Source: Halobacteriales archaeon QH_10_67_22 (GTDB lineage Archaea > Halobacteriota > Halobacteria > Halobacteriales > Haloarculaceae). From it: DNA of 50,438 nucleotides. Of the stretch, positions 38,879 to 50,438 are shown in pieces; within the stretch, counting starts at the first letter, position 1, and every line of letters starts with the position of its first letter. The notes beneath the pieces are model-generated. The model had not been told where the DNA came from, made no database searches, and saw only the letters and a program-made list of their open reading frames with translations. The translations under genes and the position numbers were made by a program. Where the stretch lies: positions 1 through 50,438 of the forward strand of contig PXQN01000076.1 of assembly GCA_003021305.1 (NCBI GenBank), in the 5' to 3' direction.

Positions 38879-39361
38879 ATGCGTGTGGCGGACCTGTCGA
38901 AAGACAGGGTCGCTGAGAGGCTGGGGGCTCTGGAGGAAGCGTACTCGTCGTTCCCGGTCAACCAGACGACGCTGTCCGTCTCCGGCGATGCGTACGAGCG
39001 TGCGCGCGAGCGATGTACCACGGGACTCGCCGACGTCTACGTCCAGGTGTATGACGACGCCGGGGAGGTGTTACTCGTCGAGTCCGACGACGGCCTGACC
39101 GTGCCACACGTCGAACCGGGGACGGACGAACGACTCGAAGCAGGCACGCGACGGGCCATCGCCGAACGGACCGGCGTAGAGTGTCGGTTGACCGACCTCC
39201 AGCGGGCGACGATACTCGGGGTTCGTCACGACGGCAACCCGGAGCGTGAACCGCTGTACCGACTCACAACGCTCTTTGCCGCCGAACACACCGCCGGCAG
39301 TCCCGGTCCAGGGGTCGCGTGGTACGACGACCCCCCCGAGTCGGTGCTGCCGGACCACTGA
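38879..39361 (+). CDS. NUDIX-like domain protein (divergent)
   Basis: VYVQVYDDAGEVLLVESDDGLTVPHVEPGTDERLEAGTRRAIAERTGVECRLTDLQRATILGVRHDG; NUDIX-like layout, Nudix box eroded. Confidence 0.6.
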   Translation: MRVADLSKDRVAERLGALEEAYSSFPVNQTTLSVSGDAYERARERCTTGLADVYVQVYDDAGEVLLVESDDGLTVPHVEPGTDERLEAGTRRAIAERTGVECRLTDLQRATILGVRHDGNPEREPLYRLTTLFAAEHTAGSPGPGVAWYDDPPESVLPDH

Positions 39362-39468
39362 TACGGTCGTGCGTAATTCTTTTGATTCCCACGAAACAGA
39401 AGGCTCTCTCCGTGGTCCGAAACGCCGGTCTTCACCGACACTGCCGAAATTGGGTACGCACGACCGTA
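39362..39468 (-). mobile_element. Family-1 MITE-like element, copy 1E (107 bp, complete)
   Basis: TACGGTCGTGCGTAATTCTTTTGATTCCC...TACGCACGACCGTA, reversed relative to 1A; flanked by TGA (39359-39361, CDS stop) and TGA (39469-39471). Confidence 0.88.
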
Positions 39469-39548
39469 TGACGGCCGCGCCTGCTGGTGTCACGTTGTTG
39501 AGGAGAAACACAACCCTTAGGACCGCTGTTCCCCGAACTGTGGCCACA

Positions 39549-40391
39549 GTGGCAGTCATCGAGACGACGGGATTGACCAAACGCTACGGGGAGACGGCGG
39601 CCGTCCGTGGCCTGGACCTGACCGTCGATGGGGGGCGAATATACGGGTTTCTCGGACCCAACGGTGCCGGCAAGACGACCACGATGCGGCTGTTGACGGG
39701 GCTGACCCGTCCGACCAGCGGGTCGGCCACCGTGGCCGGCGTCGACGTCCGGGACCGCGACCAACTGGGCGAGCGGATCGGCTACGCGCCCGACACACCA
39801 CCCCTCTACGAGAAACTCACCGCCCGCGAACAGCTGGCTGCCGTCGCGGATGTCCGGGGGATCGACCGCGAGCACAAACGCGAGCGGATCCCGGCGCTGC
39901 TCGACCGGTTCGACCTCGACGATGCCGACGAGCCCATCGAGACCTACTCCCGGGGGATGAAACAGAAGACGAGCGTCGTCCAGGCCATCGTCCACGAACC
40001 GGACGTGGTGTTTCTCGACGAACCGACGAGCGGGCTCGACCCCAACGCCGCCCGGACGATGAAGACGGTGCTGGCGGACCTGCGCGAGGCCGGGACGACC
40101 GTCTTTCTCTCGACGCACGTCTTGCCGGTCGTCGACGAACTCGCGGATACGGTCGGACTGCTGTACGACGGCCAGTTGCTCGCCGAGGACGACCCGGAGT
40201 CGCTGAAAGACGCGCTCGCCGGCGACTCCCTGGAGGACGCCTTCGTCGAACTGACGACCAACGGCCACGGGGCGACGGCCGCCGTCACCGAGGACACTCC
40301 CGGCGACGCTGGCGAGGGGGCGACAGGGGAGGGCGCGGGCGACCCGTCGAACGCCGATGGAACGCCACTGGACTACAGTACAGACCGATGA
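39549..40391 (+). CDS. ABC transporter ATP-binding protein
   Basis: IYGFLGPNGAGKTTTMRLLTGLTRPTSG; YSRGMKQKTSVVQAIVHEPDVVFLDEPTSGLDPNAAR. Confidence 0.93.
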   Translation: MAVIETTGLTKRYGETAAVRGLDLTVDGGRIYGFLGPNGAGKTTTMRLLTGLTRPTSGSATVAGVDVRDRDQLGERIGYAPDTPPLYEKLTAREQLAAVADVRGIDREHKRERIPALLDRFDLDDADEPIETYSRGMKQKTSVVQAIVHEPDVVFLDEPTSGLDPNAARTMKTVLADLREAGTTVFLSTHVLPVVDELADTVGLLYDGQLLAEDDPESLKDALAGDSLEDAFVELTTNGHGATAAVTEDTPGDAGEGATGEGAGDPSNADGTPLDYSTDR

Positions 40392-41995
40392 CGGCACGCG
40401 GGGGGTCGGTCAGGGAGCGGGTCCGGCCGGCGCTGGTGGCGAGTCGCGTCACCGTTCGACAGCTGTTGCGCAAGCAGTACCAGTCGACGCTGTTGCTGGG
40501 GATCATCGTCGGGTTCAACGTCTTCCTGGCGGCGCTGCTGTCGGGGGTCGCCGGCCCCGGCGCCTACGACCTGGGACGGGCGCTGGCCGTCGGTGACGGC
40601 CTCGCGGCCACACAGGCGCGCGACGCGACGCTCTCCGGGCTCGTCCTGGTGAGCGTGATGCACACGCTCGGGGCGGCCTCGGACGCCAAGTACAAACACC
40701 ACCGCGTGGCGTTTCTGACCGCTACCTCGACGGGGGCCGTCGTCACGGCGCTTCTGACCCGGCGTGTCGTCGCGTCGCTCACGCTGTTCGGCCCGGCCCT
40801 CGTGGTGGCCGCCGTCGCCTTCGGCGCGGGGACCGGCGTGCCGGTGAACGCCCTCTCGGTCGGCCTGGTGAGCCTCTGGTTTGTGACCGCGACGGCGGTC
40901 TGTACGCTTCCGTTCGGGCTGGCGGTCAACTGGCTGCTGGCCGGGTACGACCTTTCAGGCAACGCGCGACTGGGGCTGGGTACGGTCGTCCTGGGTGTCT
41001 TCTACCTCGCGCTGTTCGGCCGGCGGGTTATCGCCGATCTGTTGTCCGTGACACCGGTCGCCTGGGCGGGCGATCTGCTGCTCGTGGGCGTGGCGGGGGG
41101 CGAGGCCGACCCGTTGCTGGCGGCCGGGTTCGCCCTCGCGAGTCTGGTCGCGGTCGCCGTCACGGGCGCGTCGTGTGTCCGTCTGGCCGAGGCGGCCTGG
41201 TTCAGCGAACCCGGCGTCGCCGACACCGACGACGAGTCGGACCGGACGCTCCCGGACTTCGGGACGGGGCGACTGTGCGGCGTCGTCCCATCCGGGCGCA
41301 CGGCCGCGCTGGTCGCGCTCACCTGGCGGCGGACCCGGCGGACGCCGAAAGTGCTGTTCTACGTCTACCCGTCGGCGTTCGTCGGGTTCGTCATGGTCGA
41401 GCGCCTGGTCGTCAACGGCCCGTTCACCCCGGCACTGGTGCCGGTCGTCGTCTGTTTCGCCGGCGGGACCGCGGCCGGGAGCGCGTTCACGCTCAACCCG
41501 CTCGGGACCGAGGGCGACGCGCTCCCGACGCTGCTCACGTCGGGCGCGGGGGCCGGGCGGATCGTCCGCGCCAAGGCGGTCGCGGCCGCGATCCCTGGAG
41601 GACTGGTCGTGGTCGGACTCGCTCTCGGCCTCGGCGTCGGACTCGCCGTCCCGCCGGCCGTGCTCGTCGCGACAGTCGTCTACGCCGTCGCGCTGGTCGC
41701 GCTTGCGGGCGTGCTCTCGCAGGCACTGGGCGTCCACTATCCGCCCGACCACGAGGGGCTGCTCGGCGGGAGCGTCACAGTCCCCGACAAGTCCGCGTCG
41801 ATGCTGTACACGGTGGGGATGGTGACCGTCGCACTCCCGGGGTTCGCGGGACTGGGACAGTACGCGCTGACCGGCGCCGTCGTGGGCCCGGTGCTGGTCG
41901 CGGGCGTCGGGTCGACCGTCGCCGCCGCGGTCGGCGGTGGCGTCCTGTCCTACCGGCACGCGGTCGGACGGCTGGACGCCTACTCGGTCGAGTGA
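40388..41995 (+). CDS. ABC transporter permease
   Basis: Many TM segments; ATGA overlap with the ATPase gene. Confidence 0.85.
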   Translation: MTARGGSVRERVRPALVASRVTVRQLLRKQYQSTLLLGIIVGFNVFLAALLSGVAGPGAYDLGRALAVGDGLAATQARDATLSGLVLVSVMHTLGAASDAKYKHHRVAFLTATSTGAVVTALLTRRVVASLTLFGPALVVAAVAFGAGTGVPVNALSVGLVSLWFVTATAVCTLPFGLAVNWLLAGYDLSGNARLGLGTVVLGVFYLALFGRRVIADLLSVTPVAWAGDLLLVGVAGGEADPLLAAGFALASLVAVAVTGASCVRLAEAAWFSEPGVADTDDESDRTLPDFGTGRLCGVVPSGRTAALVALTWRRTRRTPKVLFYVYPSAFVGFVMVERLVVNGPFTPALVPVVVCFAGGTAAGSAFTLNPLGTEGDALPTLLTSGAGAGRIVRAKAVAAAIPGGLVVVGLALGLGVGLAVPPAVLVATVVYAVALVALAGVLSQALGVHYPPDHEGLLGGSVTVPDKSASMLYTVGMVTVALPGFAGLGQYALTGAVVGPVLVAGVGSTVAAAVGGGVLSYRHAVGRLDAYSVE

Positions 41996-42042
41996 CCACC
42001 TCACCGGCCGTGAGCGCGCCTAATTCCTGCGAGAGAAAGACG

Positions 42043-43101
42043 CTAGAGGACGCCGGTGACCCGGGCGGTTTCGCGGGCGGCGGCCTCGCTGACGCCGTCG
42101 CCCAGTATGGTGTAGCGGTCCCGGACCTCGTGGGCGGTGGTCAGCGCCTCGATGACGACTTCGGGGTCGATACCCAGGTCGTCGGCGGTCGTCGGCGCGT
42201 CGATAGCGGACAGCGCCTCGCGGATGTCCCGGAACTGGCCGTCGGGCCCGGTGTGGAGGTACTCGGTCATGACCGCGCCGACGCCGACCTGGTGGCCGTG
42301 GAGGGCAGGTTCGGGGGCGATCCGGTCGAGCTGGTGGGAGAAGAGGTGTTCGGCGCCGCTGGCTGGCCGCGAGGAGCCGTCGATGGACATGGCGACGCCC
42401 GATGAGACCAGCGCCTTGACGACGATCCACGCCGACTCCTCCAGCCCCGGCCGGACCGAGCCGGCGTTCTCGACGAGCATCTCTGCGGTCATCTGTGAGA
42501 GCGCGCCGGCGTACTCCGAGTAGTCGACGTTTTTCAGCCGGTGAGCGAGTTGCCAGTCCCGCACCGCGGTGAAATTCGAGATGATGTCGGCACAGCCCGC
42601 CGACGTGAGTTTCCAGGGGGCGTCGGCCAGCACGTCCGTGTCGGCGACGACCGCCAGCGGCGGTTCGGCGGCGACGCTGTGGCGCGTATCGCCCTCCGGG
42701 ATCGATGCCCGGCCGGAGACGATACCGTCGTGGCTCGCGGCCGTCGGGACAGAGACGAACCCTCTGTGGACCTCGTGGGCGGCCATCTTCGTCACGTCGA
42801 TCACCTTGCCGCCGCCGACGCCGACGAGATAGCCAGCGTCGGCCGCCTCGGCCGCCTCGGCGACGTCCTCGACGGCGCCGAACGTCGCCCGCTCGACCAC
42901 CTCCATCGCCGGGTCGGCGTCGGTCGCCGCGAACAGGTCGTACACTCTGTCGCCCGCCACGTCCCGCGGTGTCGGACTCGTCACGACCAGCGGCCGACCC
43001 GCGAGGTGTAACTCCTCGACCGCCGAAACCGTCTCGTCGATGACCTCGTGGCCCACGACCACGTTCCGGGGTAGCCGGATCCACGACGTTTTGTCGAACA
43101 T
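42043..43101 (-). CDS. egsA: sn-glycerol-1-phosphate dehydrogenase
   Basis: MFDKTSWIRLPRNVVVGHEVIDET...GVGGGKVIDVTKMAAHEVHRGFVSVPTAASHDGIVSGRASI...GAEHLFSHQLD. Confidence 0.94.
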   Translation of the reverse strand: MFDKTSWIRLPRNVVVGHEVIDETVSAVEELHLAGRPLVVTSPTPRDVAGDRVYDLFAATDADPAMEVVERATFGAVEDVAEAAEAADAGYLVGVGGGKVIDVTKMAAHEVHRGFVSVPTAASHDGIVSGRASIPEGDTRHSVAAEPPLAVVADTDVLADAPWKLTSAGCADIISNFTAVRDWQLAHRLKNVDYSEYAGALSQMTAEMLVENAGSVRPGLEESAWIVVKALVSSGVAMSIDGSSRPASGAEHLFSHQLDRIAPEPALHGHQVGVGAVMTEYLHTGPDGQFRDIREALSAIDAPTTADDLGIDPEVVIEALTTAHEVRDRYTILGDGVSEAAARETARVTGVL

Positions 43102-43192
43102 ATCCCCGATTGGCCACCGAGGTTGAAACGGTTTCCCCCCGACCATCGAAGAGGGCGACGGCCGCAGTCTCGATGCCCCCGGCGGGCGACGT

Positions 43193-43828
43193 TCAGAACA
43201 CGTCGACGACGTCGTTGAGGTCCGCCGCGGTGACGTCACCTTCGCGGAACACGCGTGGGCCGTCGGCGATATCGACGATGGTGGTCGCCTGAGTCGCAGA
43301 GGGGGGCGGGTCGCCGACGACGATGGCGTCGACCCGGTCGCCGACGTGCTCGCGGGCCAGTTCGAGGTCGATGAGCGTGTCGTCGTCGACGGTTCCCGAC
43401 CGGTTGGCGGAAGACATCGCCAGCGGCCCGTCGAGGTGGGCCATCAGTTCCCGTAACGCGGGGTTGGCGATACAGCCGATCGAGACCGTGCCGTCGAGTT
43501 GCACGCGCTCGTGGGGGACCTGGTCTGTGGCCGCGACGATGAGAAAGAGCGGACCGGGCCAGAACGCGTCGACCAGGCGTTGTGCGACTCCCGCGTCGTC
43601 GGGCCGGCCGTACTGCTGCCAGTCGGCCGGGTCCCGGACGAACAGCGTCAGTGGTTTCTCTCGCGAGCGGCCCTTGATCTCGTAGAGGCGCTCTATCGCG
43701 TCCTCGTTGGCCGCGTCGACGCCCAGCGCCATGTTCGTATCACTCGGCGAGAGCACCACGCCACCCTCACGGACGCAGTCGGCCACACGCCGGAGGTTCG
43801 CAGGCGTCGGTTCGAGTTCCAGCGCCAT
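43193..43828 (-). CDS. L-threonylcarbamoyladenylate synthase (Sua5/YrdC family)
   Basis: VADCVREGGVVLSPSDTNMALGVDAANEDAIERLYEIKGRSREKPLTLFV...WPGPLFLIV...MSSANRSG. Confidence 0.9.
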   Translation of the reverse strand: MALELEPTPANLRRVADCVREGGVVLSPSDTNMALGVDAANEDAIERLYEIKGRSREKPLTLFVRDPADWQQYGRPDDAGVAQRLVDAFWPGPLFLIVAATDQVPHERVQLDGTVSIGCIANPALRELMAHLDGPLAMSSANRSGTVDDDTLIDLELAREHVGDRVDAIVVGDPPPSATQATTIVDIADGPRVFREGDVTAADLNDVVDVF

Positions 43829-44176
43829 CTGTCGGTTCGACCGTCGTGTCCCGGGGATAGGCTCCTGGCGTCTTAAATCCGGTCCCGCTTCGCCGGCCAC
43901 CTCCGGGACCCACACGCTCCGCTCTCCACGACGGACCGGGCAGCACGGTCCAGGGAACGTCTGCCAGTGACACGGCTCAAAAGTGTGTCGGCGCCTGCAG
44001 GCGGTGCCCGACGGGACCTGCCCCGCCGACGTCGGTTCGAACGAAGCTCTCAGGACTCCCTTGTGGTTTCTATCGATTTATTCTTCACGCCAGGGTGTCA
44101 TAGAACAGTTGCCATGCCTACCCGCTGTTCAGTACAGACGGTGGAATTATCAGCTTCTAAAGTCACTTGATAGTAC

Positions 44177-44350
44177 ATGAGCGAGGAAAGTGAGATGGCA
44201 TCGAGCGGAGAAGACATGGGGGTAAGCATGGCGATTGGGATCGCAATCGGAGTCGCTATCGGTTCTGCTACGAATAATCTCGGACTGTGGATCGCACTTG
44301 GAGTGGCACTCGGTGCTGCAATCGGAGTTGGACTGAGCAACCGGGAATAG
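44177..44350 (+). CDS. Small glycine-zipper membrane protein (57 aa)
   Basis: MSEESEMASSGEDMGVSMAIGIAIGVAIGSATNNLGLWIALGVALGAAIGVGLSNRE; two GxxxG-type helices. Not in the supplied ORF list. Confidence 0.65.
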   Translation: MSEESEMASSGEDMGVSMAIGIAIGVAIGSATNNLGLWIALGVALGAAIGVGLSNRE

Positions 44351-44998
44351 AGATGTATTGTTCCTGACTGAAATCAACCCACCTTGCGAACTGTTCTATG
44401 ACACCCTATTTCACGCAGGTACGAAAATCGTGAGTGAGCTACCGGTCGGGAGTGCTGTCGGTCCGAGACGGGATACCGGCGGGGCCGCGACGACCCCCCT
44501 CGAAACGGATGGGATAGGATGGGTCCGCCGCGAGGCGGGGAACGGAGCGTGTGACCGTGCCGCGCCCCCGGCACCACCGACTGGCGCCCGACGACTCATA
44601 AAACGCCGTCAGACTGCAGGCAGACAACCGGCAGACGTCTTGCGATTTCGAGGTGAAACGGGGGTTACGGCTATCCCGACTGCGGCCGCTCCGGAGGGGG
44701 ACTCTTCCCGCCCATCGCCCTGTTTCTCTGTGGTTTCAGGCCCCGCCCGGGACCGAAGCGGTACTTCCAGACCGTGAAACTTATACCTCAGGGGACTACG
44801 ATCATTAGATAAGAACGGAACAAGGTAGACGAAACAACTCCTATCCGCGATATACCGCCACGTTCGCCCACACAGCGTGTACGACACGCGACGGATATTT
44901 AGATGTCTCTATACTCATAATATCCCCTTATTCGGGTTTAAGACACACGTGGGCCTTGAGGGACAACCTCTTATTGGAGCGGCCAGAACGGCCGTTAC

Positions 44999-49540
<4,542 letters not shown>

Positions 49541-49571
49541 TAGTGATTATTGTAGCGATTTACCGGTACGT
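49541..49571 (+). mobile_element. Family-3 MITE-like element, copy 3D (left end only)
   Basis: TAGTGATTATTGTAGCGATTTACCGGTACGT, starting exactly after the gltB TGA stop (49538-49540); rest absent. Confidence 0.75.
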
Positions 49572-49739
49572 GACTCCCCGACACCCCACCCGTTCTGTTC
49601 GAACGTTTATTCTGACACGCTCGCGTAGAACGCTCGTTTCGGATTCAGAGTTCTTGTCCCAGATATTATAATATATTGCCGGTATAACTGTTTATATACG
49701 AACACCTATCAGCGAAGAGAATGTAATGCACGTATCTCG

Positions 49740-50246
49740 ATGTCGAGAGAGATACAGCGGACGGACGACACCGGTAGCACTGACGCCGGGACACTCGAAG
49801 TCGAGCTGTGGACGCGGCGGCCGGTGTGTGGTCCCCGGACGACGGCCATCGACCGGCTGGGCAGGCTCCGGTCGGCCGGAGCTGTCGAGGACTTCTCGGT
49901 CGAGACCTGGCCCGACGAGGTCACGGTGAGAGACGGCGAGGGGAGACACGAGGTGCTCGCCCTGGTCGAGCGGTTCGAATCGTGGGCCGAGACGGCGGGA
50001 GTGAGTGTCAGGCCGCCGTTCGAGACCCGGACGGCGTCGCTGCTGGTCGGCGACAGCGAGACGGTGTTGCGGACGCCCATGTTGCTGGCGGCCGCCTACG
50101 ACGGCGGCGACCTGGCCGGTGTCTACCCCTGCACCGACGGCGACCACACCTGGACGGTGGCGCAGTTCCTGGACGTGGTCGACCCCGAGGCCGACGCCGC
50201 CGTCACCCCCGACGGAGTTCCCGGCTCGATACTCGAAGGAGGATAG
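49740..50246 (+). CDS. Haloarchaeal hypothetical protein (HTH-associated type)
   Basis: ORF TLEVELWTRRPVCGPRTTAIDRLGRLRSAGAVEDFSVETWPDEVTV...; TATA-like TTTATATAC upstream. Confidence 0.7.
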   Translation: MSREIQRTDDTGSTDAGTLEVELWTRRPVCGPRTTAIDRLGRLRSAGAVEDFSVETWPDEVTVRDGEGRHEVLALVERFESWAETAGVSVRPPFETRTASLLVGDSETVLRTPMLLAAAYDGGDLAGVYPCTDGDHTWTVAQFLDVVDPEADAAVTPDGVPGSILEGG

Positions 50247-50343
50247 TGTAACTGTTACAGAATCTAGTAATAACCAGTAACAGTAGGCACTATTTCTGAA
50301 ATCAATTTTTAAGTGGGATTGGGCAGTCTATGGATGTAGACCG

Positions 50344-50438
50344 ATGAAGCAGGTGTCCGAAGGAATGGATGCGAAACCCGTCGCCTATATGGAGGCGGGT
50401 GCGTACGCCACCTTTCCAGGATATTCGTTCATCGGTCT
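50344..50438 (+). CDS. Start of an unidentified ORF running off the window
   Basis: MKQVSEGMDAKPVAYMEAGAYATFPGYSFIG...; AT-rich TTTTTAAGTGGGA upstream. Confidence 0.4.
   Translation, partial: MKQVSEGMDAKPVAYMEAGAYATFPGYSFIG

Noticed and set aside
44358-44777. 139-aa plus ORF upstream of gltB
   Set aside because: No domain, atypical composition, no plausible promoter or start context; treated as non-coding.

Overview
The window is haloarchaeal chromosome: GC-rich, with acidic protein products. I read about 45 plausible genes. They include a CDC48-type AAA ATPase (partial), a copper module (copA plus halocyanin), purD/purB/purNH, cysK/M, radB, a DAP-lysine operon (dapA-dapB-dapD-[vapBC-Nmad3-like]-lysA-dapE), folCP, a metzincin, an S9 peptidase, an ABC transporter, egsA, a Sua5/YrdC protein and gltB. 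The strongest non-genic signal is a set of three families of short non-autonomous inverted-repeat elements (107, 109 and about 80 bp). Complete copies are bounded by a 3-bp TGA/TCA direct repeat. In 8 of 12 clear copies the element starts exactly at the TGA stop codon of a neighbouring gene, so the stop is regenerated by the duplication, and some copies sit next to each other in clusters. Other notable items: a frameshift in copA next to an AsnC-type regulator remnant cut by one of these elements; an AT-rich island with a frameshifted Fic gene preceded by a 5 x 49-bp degenerate tandem array; a type IV pilin-like protein with a bactofilin-like repeat domain; vapBC plus an Nmad3-like gene inside the lysine operon; several gene remnants; and a 57-aa glycine-zipper ORF absent from the supplied ORF track. 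No rRNA, tRNA or CRISPR was recognised. All calls come from reading the sequence; no database search was run.
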